Part shown: positions 1 through 8,121 of the stretch, one piece after another
Layout of the letters: each line of letters begins with the position of its first letter
How positions within the stretch are numbered: position 1 is the first letter of the stretch
Source: Geomonas sp. Red32
GTDB lineage: Bacteria > Desulfobacterota > Desulfuromonadia > Geobacterales > Geobacteraceae
Direction: 5' to 3'
Length of the DNA stretch: 64,000 bases
Assembly: GCF_023652955.1 (NCBI RefSeq)
Contig: NZ_JAKLOY010000007.1
Location: forward strand, 124,001-188,000
The notes under the pieces: generated by a model
Told to the model about the DNA's origin: nothing
Databases searched by the model: none
The model's input: the letters and a program-made list of their open reading frames with translations, nothing else
Program-made: the position numbers and the translations under genes

Positions 1-1
1 C

Positions 2-706
2 CACGACATCACCGGCCAGGATATTCTCGGTTACCTCCCGAGCGGGGAGGGGGCCGACAAGCTCATCTACCTGATGAACTGCTCGCAGATGATCTTCAAC
101 AACCATCCCCAGTACAAGCGGCGGGCCGCCAAGGGCGAGCTTCCGGCCAACTCCATGTGGCTGTGGGGGCAGGGAAAAGCCCCGGCCATGGATCGTTTCG
201 CCGGCAAGTTCGGGCTGACCGGGGCGGTCATATCCGCCGTCGACCTGATCAAGGGGATCGGGGTCTACGCCGGGCTCGACATCGTCAACGTCCCCGGCGC
301 CACCGGCTACCTCGATACCAACTTCCAGGGTAAGGCCGAGGCCGCCGTCGCCGCGCTGAAGGATCACGACTACGTCTTCGTACACGTGGAGGCGCCTGAC
401 GAGGCTTCCCACTCGGGCAACCTGGCCGACAAGATCAAGGCCATCGAGTGCTTCGACGAGCTGATTGTTGGCCCGGTCCTCGAGGGGCTCAAGCAGTACG
501 GGGAATATCGCGTCCTCTGCGCCCCGGACCACCCGACGCCGGTCTCCCTGATGACCCACACCTCCGATCCGGTCCCGTTCGTCCTCTACAGCGGCGAGCA
601 GGAGGCGAAGCCGGGCGTGGAAGGGTACAGCGAGACCTCTGCCGCCGCCACCGGTGTGGTGGTGCAGGAGGGGTACCGCCTGATGGAGATGCTGCTTAAG
701 AAATAA
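2..706 (+). CDS. apgM: Cofactor-independent phosphoglycerate mutase, 3' part (5' end outside window)
   Basis: The frame is open from the window edge, so the N-terminus lies upstream; about 234 C-terminal residues are visible. The family interconverts 3- and 2-phosphoglycerate in glycolysis without a bisphosphoglycerate cofactor, using two metal ions. Family hallmarks are present: VHVEAPDEASHSGN, where the Asp/His residues bind metal, CAPDHPTPVSLMTHTSDPVPF, and a G-Y-S-E-T near the end. The ATG 72 codons downstream of the visible frame start is internal, because the residues before it (HDITGQDILGYLPSGEG) continue the family sequence. The gene ends at a strong terminator and converges with the liv operon. 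Assignment to the archaeal-type ApgM rather than GpmI rests on these motifs and is fairly secure. Confidence 0.88.
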   Translation, partial: HDITGQDILGYLPSGEGADKLIYLMNCSQMIFNNHPQYKRRAAKGELPANSMWLWGQGKAPAMDRFAGKFGLTGAVISAVDLIKGIGVYAGLDIVNVPGATGYLDTNFQGKAEAAVAALKDHDYVFVHVEAPDEASHSGNLADKIKAIECFDELIVGPVLEGLKQYGEYRVLCAPDHPTPVSLMTHTSDPVPFVLYSGEQEAKPGVEGYSETSAAATGVVVQEGYRLMEMLLKK

Positions 707-730
707 CCCCGGCTACACCTTCTGGACAGA

Positions 731-764
731 AAAAGGGCCCGGCAAAAAATTGCCGGGCCCTTTT
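731..764 (+). terminator. Rho-independent terminator of apgM
   Basis: A perfect 15-bp inverted repeat (AAAAGGGCCCGGCAA and its complement) surrounds a 4-nt AAAA loop and ends in TTTT. Because the arm begins with AAAA, it can also serve transcripts arriving on the minus strand from the liv/CBS operon. Confidence 0.9.
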
Positions 765-807
765 CGTTGGTGCGGCCCCTGCCCAAAATTCTGCCCAGCA
801 CCGATCG

Positions 808-842
808 CTCCCCACCCTGAACCTCTCCCGGAGGGAGAGGGG
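808..842. repeat. Short C/G-rich intergenic hairpin repeat
   Basis: This copy reads CCCCACCCTGAACC, then CTCTCCC, GG and a complementary GGGAGAG. It belongs to the same class as elements near 8056, 15984, 29271, 34757 and 36966: an ACCC/CCTC-rich lead followed by a hairpin of CTCTCCC/GGGAGAG type. It lies between the apgM terminator and the end of the CBS gene. Confidence 0.6.
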
Positions 843-894
843 ATTGCAGGCGTAGCGGGTCGAAAATACTGGGCCGGGGAAAAGGGGCGGAAGG

Positions 895-1335
895 TCAGTC
901 GTCTCCGTTCTCGGCGAGGCGGGGATCCTTGCAGATGGCTATCAGCGCCTCCAGGGCGTTGGTGATGGTCAGAATACCGACCAGCTTCTTGTCGTCCACC
1001 ACCAGCACCCCGTTGAGTTTGCGGTCGTGCAGAAGGGCCGCCGCCTCGGTCAGGTCGGTGTCCGGGGTGACCATGAACGGCTTGGGGTTCATGGCCTTGG
1101 TGACGGGAGTCTTGCTCAGGATGTAGTGGAGCTCCCAGGTGTCGAGGGCGGTTGCCTTGCTGGGGGTGAAATCCTTCACCATCGCCTCGGTCAGGATCCC
1201 TGCGATCTTTCCTTTCTTCATCACCGGCAGCCGCCTGATCTTCTTCTCCTTCATGAGGTGCATCGCCTCGATGACGGTGGCGTCCGCCTCGATGACGATC
1301 GGGTTGGTGGTCATCCAGCGCTTCACTTTGGTCAT
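895..1335 (-). CDS. Tandem CBS-domain protein
   Basis: The 146-residue protein is almost entirely two CBS domains (about residues 5-60 and 80-138), beginning with the typical VKRWMTTNPIVIEADATV. Such Bateman modules bind adenine nucleotides and regulate a partner. There is no catalytic or membrane segment. The sequence resembles the AcuB/IMPDH-type CBS pairs common in these bacteria. It lies 73 bp downstream of livF on the same strand and may be the last gene of the liv transcript, which would suggest an energy-sensing role. That link is inference. Confidence 0.8.
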   Translation of the reverse strand: MTKVKRWMTTNPIVIEADATVIEAMHLMKEKKIRRLPVMKKGKIAGILTEAMVKDFTPSKATALDTWELHYILSKTPVTKAMNPKPFMVTPDTDLTEAAALLHDRKLNGVLVVDDKKLVGILTITNALEALIAICKDPRLAENGDD

Positions 1336-1408
1336 GAATCCCTCCTCGGCCCGCGTGGCCGTGTTCGCATCGTTAATTACCGCCGGTTGCGCCTGTCTGG
1401 GCGCCCGA

Positions 1409-2113
1409 TCACATCCCCAAAAACGCCTTCCGCACGTGCGGGTCGTTGAGGAGATCCTCCCCCTTGCCCGTGAGCACGACCCGTCCCGTTTCCAGTACGT
1501 AGCCGCGGTGCGCGATCCGCAGCGACTGGTAGACGTTCTGTTCCACCAGCAGTATGGTCATCCCCTGGCGGTTGATCTCGGTGATGATCTCGAAGATGTT
1601 GCCGACCAGCAGGGGGGAGAGTCCCAGGGAGGGCTCGTCGAGGAGCAGAACCTTGGGATTGGTCATGAGCCCACGGGCGATGGCGAGCATCTGCTGCTCT
1701 CCGCCCGACATGGTCCCCCCGAGCTGCTTCTCGCGCTCCTTGAGGCGGGGGAAGAGGTTGAAGACCCGCTCGATGTTTTCCTCCCGGTTGGCCCTGGCGC
1801 TTTTTATGAAGGAGCCCATCCGCAGGTTCTCGCGTACCGTCATCTCGGGAAAGATCTTCCTTCCTTCCGGCACCTGCACGATTCCCCGTTCGACCACCTG
1901 GTGCGATTCGAGCTTGTTGATCTCCTCTCCCTGCAAGGTGATGGTGCCGGAATTGGGGCGCACCAGGCGCGAGATGTTCTTGAGCATGGTGGACTTGCCG
2001 GCCCCGTTGGAGCCGACCACCGTCACGATCTCTCCCTGGTGGACCTCGAGATCGATGTCCCAGAGGACCTTGAGGTCGTCGTAGCTGAAGTTGAGTTTTT
2101 CGATTTTGAGCAT
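1409..2113 (-). CDS. livF: Branched-chain amino acid ABC transporter ATP-binding protein LivF
   Basis: A 234-residue ABC ATPase of the usual LivF length. Walker A is GSNGAGKST (about residues 34-42), the ABC signature MSGGEQQMLAIARG lies near residue 135, and Walker B VLLLDEPSLGL follows. The C-terminal VLETGRVVLTGKGEDLL is characteristic of LivF. With LivG it powers uptake through LivH/LivM. It is the last ATPase of the operon. A 94-bp spacer carrying a hairpin repeat separates it from livG, unlike the tight livM-livG junction, so its translation is probably independent of livG. Confidence 0.95.
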   Translation of the reverse strand: MLKIEKLNFSYDDLKVLWDIDLEVHQGEIVTVVGSNGAGKSTMLKNISRLVRPNSGTITLQGEEINKLESHQVVERGIVQVPEGRKIFPEMTVRENLRMGSFIKSARANREENIERVFNLFPRLKEREKQLGGTMSGGEQQMLAIARGLMTNPKVLLLDEPSLGLSPLLVGNIFEIITEINRQGMTILLVEQNVYQSLRIAHRGYVLETGRVVLTGKGEDLLNDPHVRKAFLGM

Positions 2114-2130
2114 GTATTCCTCGTTACCAG

Positions 2131-2200
2131 TACTCCCCCTCCCGGCGAGGGAGGGGGGAACGCCCCTCCCCTTGCAGGGGAGGGAGAGCTGTCGAAGGGG
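2131..2200. repeat. Hairpin repeat between livG and livF
   Basis: Two adjacent C/G hairpins: CTCCCCCTCCC with GCGAGGGAGGGGGG, then CCCCTCCCCTTGCAGGGGAGGG. They occupy almost the whole livG-livF spacer. They resemble the other intergenic hairpin repeats in this window and could adjust read-through or RNA stability between the two ATPase genes. Confidence 0.55.
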
Positions 2201-2207
2201 GATCCGG

Positions 2208-2927
2208 CTAGGTGTGGCTCTCGCCCAGGTAGGCGTCGATCACCTGCTGGTTGGTCACCACCTCTTCCGGCGTACCCTCGGTCAGCTTCTCCCCGGAGGT
2301 CAAGACCACGATCCGGTCGGAAATCCTCATGATCGCTTTCATGTCGTGCTCGATCACCATCTGGGTGACCCCGCGCTTTTTGATGTCCAGGATCAGGTTG
2401 ATGATCTCCTCGCTCTCGGCCTGGTTGAGCCCCCCCATCACCTCGTCCAGCAGCAAAAGCTCCGGCGTGGTGGCGAGCACGCGGGCCATCTCCAGCTTCT
2501 TCCTCTCGCCGATCGGCAGCCCGCCGGCCAGAAAGCCCGCCTTGTGCTCCATCCGGACCACGTGGAGCTGCTCCATGGCGATCTCCCGGGCCGCCTTCAG
2601 GGAACTCGTCCGGCAAAGCGCCCCTACCATCACGTTGTCGAGTACGGTCATCTTGGCCAGCGGGCGGACCTTCTGCCAGGTGCGGGCCATGCCGAGCTTG
2701 CAGACCCGGTCGGGCTGCAGCCCGTTCATCCGGTTACCCTTGAAGATGACGTCCCCGCGCGACGGGGGATAGTAGCCGGTGATGCAGTTGAAGAGGGTGG
2801 TCTTGCCCGCGCCGTTGGGGCCGATCAGTCCCATGATCGAGCCCTGGGCGACCTCGAACGATACGTCGGAGTTGGCCGCCAGCCCGCCGAAGAATTTGCT
2901 TACGTGTTTGATCTCGAGAATAGCCAT
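2208..2927 (-). CDS. livG: Branched-chain amino acid ABC transporter ATP-binding protein LivG
   Basis: A 239-residue ABC ATPase. It starts AILEIKHVSKFFGGLAA, with Walker A GPNGAGKTT, the LivG-type signature region LPIGERKKLEMARVLA, Walker B LLLLDEVMGGLN and switch histidine IEHDM. The start codon shares one base with the livM stop (TGATG), which indicates coupled translation of permease and ATPase. It pairs with LivF as the heterodimeric motor. The family also handles amides and aromatic acids, so substrate identity is not fixed by the sequence. Confidence 0.95.
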   Translation of the reverse strand: MAILEIKHVSKFFGGLAANSDVSFEVAQGSIMGLIGPNGAGKTTLFNCITGYYPPSRGDVIFKGNRMNGLQPDRVCKLGMARTWQKVRPLAKMTVLDNVMVGALCRTSSLKAAREIAMEQLHVVRMEHKAGFLAGGLPIGERKKLEMARVLATTPELLLLDEVMGGLNQAESEEIINLILDIKKRGVTQMVIEHDMKAIMRISDRIVVLTSGEKLTEGTPEEVVTNQQVIDAYLGESHT

Positions 2928-4027
2928 CAGGCCCGCCCCCCTTTCCTCTTGGATACCAGCTTCTTCGCGAAGCCGAGCACCCCGTCAGGCATGAACAGGA
3001 TTACCACCACCACCAGGATGCCGTAGATGAGCGCGTGGGCGTGGGCCAGGTTCTCCTTGAGAAAGTTGCCGACCGGGGAGCTCTCCGAGACGATGCCCGT
3101 CTCGAAGATTGCGCTCGCTATCAGGTTGCTCCGGAGCCCCTCCGAAAGCGGGACCAGCACCAGGGAGCCGACCACCGGGCCGTAGATGGTGCCGATACCG
3201 CCGATGATGCAGATCAGCACGATCTGCACCGAGATGTCCAGGCCGAGCACGGTCGGGGGATCGACGAAGCCGACGTAGATGGCGTAGAAGCTTCCGGCCA
3301 GCGAGGTCAAAACCGCCGACAAACCGAGGGCCAGGTTCTTGTAGAGGCTCAGGTTGATGCCGAGGGAATGGGCCGCGTCCTGGTCCTCGCGGATGGCCTG
3401 AAAGTAGTAGCCGAGCTTGGAGTGCTGCACCGCGACGGTAACCACCACGGTCAGCACCACGAGGCCGAGTCCGATGTAGTAAAAGGGGACCTTGGTGGAG
3501 AAGTCGGTGATCACCGTGCCGCCGATGGAGAAGGGGGGGAGGTCGGTGGCGAGGATCCCCTCGGCGCCGTTGGTGATCTCCTTGAGGTTCATCGCGGAAA
3601 GGCGCAGGATCTCTGCCACGGCGATCGAGGCGAGGACGAAGTAGGGGCCGCGCAACCGGAAGCAGATGGAGCCGACGACGAGACCTACCACGAGGGCCAC
3701 CCCCATGCCGGCCAGGGCGCCGTACCAGGGGGCGATCTGGAAGTGCTGCAACAGGATCATGGTGGTGTAGGCGCCGGCCCCGAAGTAGGCGGCATGGCCG
3801 ACGGAATACTGTCCCGTGTAGCCGCCGATCAGGTTCCAGCTCTGCCCCATGATGGTGCTCAGAAAGAGCAGGATCATGAGGTGCAGCGTGTAGGGGCTCG
3901 ACACCACGCTGGGGACCGAGGCGAGGGCCAGCAGCGCCAGGAGGGACAGTACGGTGCCGGTGGTGATGAAGCTCCCCCCGGCGGCCTTGTTTTCTTTTGT
4001 GTTTATTGCCATTTCACTGGTTCCCAT
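2927..4027 (-). CDS. livM: Branched-chain amino acid ABC transporter permease LivM
   Basis: A 366-residue inner-membrane permease with about nine hydrophobic segments. Family motifs include WNLIGGYTGQYSVGHAAYFGAGAY and, late in the protein, IIGGIGTIYGPVVGS. A loop with AIREDQDAAHSLGIN corresponds to the EAA-type contact site for the ATPases. A second in-frame ATG five codons in (MAINTKENK) could be the true start, as neither has a strong Shine-Dalgarno sequence. It lies 16 bp after livH and overlaps livG by one base. Confidence 0.93.
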   Translation of the reverse strand: MGTSEMAINTKENKAAGGSFITTGTVLSLLALLALASVPSVVSSPYTLHLMILLFLSTIMGQSWNLIGGYTGQYSVGHAAYFGAGAYTTMILLQHFQIAPWYGALAGMGVALVVGLVVGSICFRLRGPYFVLASIAVAEILRLSAMNLKEITNGAEGILATDLPPFSIGGTVITDFSTKVPFYYIGLGLVVLTVVVTVAVQHSKLGYYFQAIREDQDAAHSLGINLSLYKNLALGLSAVLTSLAGSFYAIYVGFVDPPTVLGLDISVQIVLICIIGGIGTIYGPVVGSLVLVPLSEGLRSNLIASAIFETGIVSESSPVGNFLKENLAHAHALIYGILVVVVILFMPDGVLGFAKKLVSKRKGGRA

Positions 4028-4043
4028 GAATTATTTGGCACCC

Positions 4044-4910
4044 CTACGCGCGGGATTTACCCAGCAGGCCGGAGGGCTTGAAGACGAGCACCAGCAGGAA
4101 GAGGACGAAGACGACCACGTCCTTCCAGCCGCTGGAGATGTAGACCGCACCCATCGACTCGGCGACCCCGATCAGGATCCCGCCGAGGGTGGCGCCGAGG
4201 ATGCTCCCCATTCCCCCAAGGACCGTGATGACGAAGGCCTTCAGGGTGAAGGTGCTTCCGATCTGGGGGAAGATGTAGTAGGTCGGCGAAATCAGGGCGC
4301 CGGCGGTGCCGGCCAGCGAGGAGCCCAGGCCGAAGGCGATGATCGACATCCTCTTCACGTTGATCCCCATCAATTGGGCGGCGTCCCGGTCCTGGGCGGT
4401 GGCGCGGATGGCCTGGCCGGTGTCGGTCTTCATGAAGAACCAGTAGAGGAGGGCGGTAATGCCCGCGGTGATCACGAAGGAGATGGCGAGAGGCTGCGAG
4501 ATGGAGATGTGGAACAGCCTGAAGCTGCTCGAAGAGTAGCTGGTGGTGAGGATCTGGTAGTCGGAGGTGAAGATGAGCATCATGGTGTTGCTCATGATGA
4601 GCCCCAGCCCGATGGTCAAAAGGATCTGGTTCTGGGGAAGCGCGTTCAGGACCCTGTTGATGAAGACCTTTTGCAGCAGGGCTCCGAACAGGAACATGAT
4701 CGGGATGGTGATGGCCACCGATACGAAGGGGTCGATCCCCGCCAGCGTGAAAAGGTTGTAGGTGAGGTACATCCCGATCATCATGATGTCGCCGTGCGCG
4801 AAGTTGATGATCCGCATGACGCCGAAGATGATGGTGAGCCCGATGCCGATCAGGGCGTAGACGCCGCCGATCAGCAGGCCGCTTATGAGCGATTGGGAAA
4901 AGACAAGCAT
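4044..4910 (-). CDS. livH: Branched-chain amino acid ABC transporter permease LivH
   Basis: A permease of 288 residues. The start was set at the ATG giving MLVFSQSLISGLLIGGVYAL because GGAG lies six bases upstream; a start 12 codons earlier would add a polar, non-family extension. Motifs include IGIGLTIIFGVMRIINFAHGDIMM near the N-terminus, ATAQDRDAAQLMGIN as the ATPase contact loop and VLGGMGSILGATLGG near the end. It forms the membrane channel with LivM. The gene follows livK after a 166-bp spacer with a strong stem-loop. Confidence 0.94.
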   Translation of the reverse strand: MLVFSQSLISGLLIGGVYALIGIGLTIIFGVMRIINFAHGDIMMIGMYLTYNLFTLAGIDPFVSVAITIPIMFLFGALLQKVFINRVLNALPQNQILLTIGLGLIMSNTMMLIFTSDYQILTTSYSSSSFRLFHISISQPLAISFVITAGITALLYWFFMKTDTGQAIRATAQDRDAAQLMGINVKRMSIIAFGLGSSLAGTAGALISPTYYIFPQIGSTFTLKAFVITVLGGMGSILGATLGGILIGVAESMGAVYISSGWKDVVVFVLFLLVLVFKPSGLLGKSRA

Positions 4911-5031
4911 GGGAAACTCCGAATGTCCCGCGCACTGCGCAGACAAGACGTCCTCCCCCTGTCCGCTCCCCCTTGGCCTGCGGCCGGCCGGGATGGCCGG
5001 GAGGGGGGGGAACCGGGGGCCCCGCCTGACC

Positions 5032-5058
5032 CGCGCGCCGGACCGATGCCGGCGCGCG
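5032..5058 (-). promoter_or_regulatory. Stem-loop in the livK-livH spacer
   Basis: A perfect 10-bp GC-only stem (CGCGCGCCGG with its complement) closes a 7-nt loop just downstream of the livK stop. There is no T tract, so it is better read as an mRNA-protecting or attenuating hairpin than a full terminator. A hairpin here would let the periplasmic binding protein be made in excess over the permeases, as is usual for binding-protein operons. That role is inferred. Confidence 0.6.
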
Positions 5059-5076
5059 GGGGGCGGGGATTGGTGG

Positions 5077-6234
5077 TTACTTGAAGCCGGGGAAGGGGTA
5101 GATCAGCTTCCTGGTGGCCCACTTCTTCGGGTACACGGTCTCGTAGACGCCGTTTTGGATCTGTTCGACCAGCATCTGGTGGTTGTTCTGGTTGGTGAAA
5201 CCGGCGTAATCCGCGAATTTCACCTCGCCCATGATGCCGTTCCACTTCCCTGCCTTGAGGCCGGCGCGGGTTTTCTCGCGGTTGCCGGCATTTTTGGCTG
5301 CGGTCTCGGCCATGATCATCATCGACTCGTAGGCGCAGGCGGCGTGGTAGGTCGGCTCCTTGCCGAACTTGGCCTTATAGCGCTTGCCGAAGTCGTGGGC
5401 CCCCGGCCAGCTGACGTCCTCGGTCCACTGGGTGCTGGAGAGGACGTAGTTGGAGATCTGCTTCTCCTTGGCGAACTGGACGGTGGTGAAGCCGGCGCCC
5501 CCGCCGAGGAATGCCTGCGGCTTCAGCCCGATCTCGTGGGCCTGGCGCATGAGCAGGATGGCGTCCGCCACGTAGGAGACCATGAAGACCAGGTCCGGCT
5601 TTTTCGCCTTGATCTTGGTGAGGGTGGAGCGGTAGTCGGGGGAGCCTTTCGAGTACGACTCGTCGGCCACGATGGCGATCCCCTTCTTCTGGGCGTACGC
5701 TTTCGCGCTCTGGCTGGTCGAGGTCCCGAAGTCGGTGTTCTCGTAGATGAAGGCGATGGTCTTCGGCTTGCCGGCGGTCAGGGCGGCATCGATCAGCACC
5801 GAGGCGTAGACGTCGGCCGGGGCGTTCATCCGGAAGACCCACATGTACCCCTGCCGGGTGATCTCCTCTTTGGCGGCGGCCGGGATCAGCACGGGAACCT
5901 TGTACCTCTGGGCGAGCTTGGCCACCGCGTTCGAGCAGGCCGAGGTGTAGGGCCCGACCACGCCGGCCACGTTGTCGCGGGTGGCGAGCTTTTCCATGGC
6001 GCTCATGGCGATCTGCGGTTTGCCGGTGTCGTCCTCCCACACCAGGTCCACGTTGACCCCTTTCTTCTTGAGGTCCTCCTGGGCCATTTTGATCCCGTTG
6101 GTGAGGTTCTCGCCGATCGGTGCTTCCGGGCCGGTGATCGAGTTGATGACCCCGATTTTCACGCTGGCTCCGAAGGCGGCCACCGGCGCCGCCATGAGGA
6201 GCGCAAGACCCAGAGCGACAAAACGTTTTTTCAT
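5077..6234 (-). CDS. livK: Periplasmic branched-chain amino acid-binding protein (LivK family)
   Basis: A 385-residue type I periplasmic binding protein. The signal peptide is MKKRFVALGLALLMAAPVAAFGA with no lipobox cysteine, so it is a free periplasmic protein. The mature part begins SVKIGVINSITGPEAPIGEN, typical of the family; VGPYTSACSNAVAKLA forms part of the ligand pocket. AAGGAGGGAG sits just upstream of the ATG. It is the first gene of livKHMGF and would deliver Leu/Ile/Val or a related ligand to LivHM. The exact ligand cannot be read from the sequence. Confidence 0.92.
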   Translation of the reverse strand: MKKRFVALGLALLMAAPVAAFGASVKIGVINSITGPEAPIGENLTNGIKMAQEDLKKKGVNVDLVWEDDTGKPQIAMSAMEKLATRDNVAGVVGPYTSACSNAVAKLAQRYKVPVLIPAAAKEEITRQGYMWVFRMNAPADVYASVLIDAALTAGKPKTIAFIYENTDFGTSTSQSAKAYAQKKGIAIVADESYSKGSPDYRSTLTKIKAKKPDLVFMVSYVADAILLMRQAHEIGLKPQAFLGGGAGFTTVQFAKEKQISNYVLSSTQWTEDVSWPGAHDFGKRYKAKFGKEPTYHAACAYESMMIMAETAAKNAGNREKTRAGLKAGKWNGIMGEVKFADYAGFTNQNNHQMLVEQIQNGVYETVYPKKWATRKLIYPFPGFK

Positions 6235-6639
6235 ACTCCCTCCTTGTTGATGGTGATATGCCGCGGGTGAAAGCTGCCTGTTTTAACTGGTAAAACCGTC
6301 TTGGTGCGTTTTCACGGACGGCAGGGGGGCTGAGGCGGACGCCGTTTGCCGGAGAATGCTAAAACGATTTTCTATCTGCCGGTTAGAAGCAAATAAGATG
6401 CCGGTCGCTTCCGGGAGCGGGCTTTCGGGGGGGGGCGGGGGGGGCGGCGATGGCTAACCTGCCGTTTCCACGCAGGCGTGGCCGCCGGGGGGGGAGTGGC
6501 GGGGAGACCATCGGGAAAGGATGGTGCCGTGGGAAAGGGAAGGGGGAGGCCGATGGAAAGGGAGCGATGGCGGAAATCCGCCACCGCGTGAGGCGGATTT
6601 CCGCCACCGGGGGGCGGCGGTTAGCGGAGGGGGAGGGCG
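6235..6639. repeat. Gene-free spacer with a 15-bp inverted repeat (6568-6606)
   Basis: This 405-bp gap separates livK from the response regulator gene. At 6568-6582 and 6592-6606 lie perfect 15-bp inverted arms (TGGCGGAAATCCGCC and complement) around ACCGCGTGA. Each arm is itself nearly palindromic (GGCGGA-AA-TCCGCC), so the locus is both a hairpin and two tandem dyads. No T tract follows on the minus strand. The G-rich 6425-6440 run and the livK leader hold no convincing promoter, and I see no gene. Confidence 0.6.
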
Positions 6640-8016
6640 TTATGAGGGGGACAGGCCGTACTTTTCCATTTTATAACGGAGGGTGCCGCGGGGGATCTTC
6701 AGAATGCTCGCCGTCTGCTGGACATTCCCGCCGCTTCTGCCGAGCGCCTCTTCGATGACCGACTTCTCGTAGCTCGAGATGGCCTCTTCCAGCCCCATTC
6801 CGGGAGGGAGGGGGGCGGGGGCGGCGGAGGGGGGCTGGGGAGGCACCGCACCGCTTATCTCCGGGGGGAGGTGTTCCGGCCGCAGCATGGGGCCCTTGTG
6901 CATGATGCAGATCCTTTCGATCACGTTTCTCAGTTCGCGGATGTTCCCCGGCCAGGGATAGTTTCTCATCAGCCGGGCGGCCTCGTCCGAGACCCCGCCG
7001 AAGTCGCGCCCGAAGGAGCGGGAGAACTCGTCGAGGAAGTAGGCGGCCAGGGCGTCGACGTCCTCGGTCCGCTCCCTAAGCGGCGGTAGGTGGATCGGGA
7101 AGACGTTGAGGCGGTAGAAGAGGTCCTCCCGGAAGCTCCCCTCGGCGATCCGTTTCTGCAGGTTACGGTTGGTGGCGGCGATGACCCGCACGTCGATGGG
7201 GATGTTCTTCACCCCCCCCACCCGGCGGACCGTTCTCTCCTGGAGGACCCTGAGGAGTTTGGCCTGCATGGCCATGTCCATCTCGCCGATCTCGTCGAGG
7301 AAGACGGTTCCCCGGTCGGCCTCCTCGAAAAGCCCCTTCTTGCGGCCGGTGGCCCCGGTGAAGGACCCCTTCTCGTGCCCGAAGAGCTCGCTCTCCAGCA
7401 AGGTGGCGGGTACCGATGCGCAGTTGATGGCGATGAAGGGGGCCTCGGTGCGGTCGGAGAGGTTGTGGATGGCCCGGGCGACCAGTTCCTTGCCGGTGCC
7501 GGATTCGCCGGTGATGAGGGCGGTGGAGGGGATGCGGGCGATCTCCCGCACCAGGGCGGCCACCCTCAGGAAGGGGGCGCTTTTCCCGATGAAGGGGGAG
7601 CTGCCCGGCAGCATCCCGTCGGCCCTCTTGAGCTTGCGCACCTCCCTTTTCAAGGTCTGCGTCTTCAGGGCGAGCTTCACGATGAGCCTCAGGGCGTCCG
7701 CCTTGAACGGCTTTTTCATGTAGTGGAAGGCGCCGAGCTTGAGCGACTCCACCGCGGTCTCCACCGAGCCGTAACCCGTGATGATGATGACGAGCAGTTC
7801 GGGGTCCAGCTCCTTCAGGGTCTTCAGGACCTCGATGCCGTTCTCGGTACCGAGGTTGAGATCGAGCAGGGCCAGGTCGATCTCCTCGGAGGCGACCAGG
7901 TCGCGGGCGGCGCTCCCGGTGGCCGCGCTCAGCACCTCGAACCCCTCGTCGCTCAGGACCCGCTGCACGTTTTCGCAGATGAAGGCCTCGTCGTCGATGA
8001 TCAGGATTTTTTCCAT
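6640..8016 (-). CDS. NtrC-family sigma-54-dependent response regulator
   Basis: The 458-residue protein has the full NtrC order. The receiver domain spans residues 1-120 (acidic D8/D9, phospho-acceptor D52, T80, K102). The AAA+ domain is at about 140-375, with Walker A GESGTGKE (170-177) and sigma-54 contact loop GSFTGA (217-222), a Ser variant of GAFTGA. A Fis-type helix-turn-helix is at about 415-455 (NVQQTASILKIPRGTLRYKM). A Pro-rich linker precedes the DNA-binding domain. It lies 105 bp downstream of a histidine kinase on the same strand and is almost certainly its partner. Its target promoters are not identifiable here. Confidence 0.93.
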   Translation of the reverse strand: MEKILIIDDEAFICENVQRVLSDEGFEVLSAATGSAARDLVASEEIDLALLDLNLGTENGIEVLKTLKELDPELLVIIITGYGSVETAVESLKLGAFHYMKKPFKADALRLIVKLALKTQTLKREVRKLKRADGMLPGSSPFIGKSAPFLRVAALVREIARIPSTALITGESGTGKELVARAIHNLSDRTEAPFIAINCASVPATLLESELFGHEKGSFTGATGRKKGLFEEADRGTVFLDEIGEMDMAMQAKLLRVLQERTVRRVGGVKNIPIDVRVIAATNRNLQKRIAEGSFREDLFYRLNVFPIHLPPLRERTEDVDALAAYFLDEFSRSFGRDFGGVSDEAARLMRNYPWPGNIRELRNVIERICIMHKGPMLRPEHLPPEISGAVPPQPPSAAPAPLPPGMGLEEAISSYEKSVIEEALGRSGGNVQQTASILKIPRGTLRYKMEKYGLSPS

Positions 8017-8055
8017 CTAGATAGTTCCTTTTCCGATTGGCGCTGAACCAACTTC

Positions 8056-8105
8056 TTCCTCCCCTTCCACCTCGCCCTCGCCCTCTTTGGGAGAAGGGGG
8101 GAGCG
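8056..8105. repeat. Hairpin repeat between kinase and regulator genes
   Basis: It reads CCACCTCGCCCTCGCCCTC, TTTGGGAGAAGGGGGGAG. It has the same layout as other intergenic elements in the window and fills the 105-bp kinase-regulator spacer. Confidence 0.55.
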
Positions 8106-8121
8106 ACGCGGAGGGGGAGGC

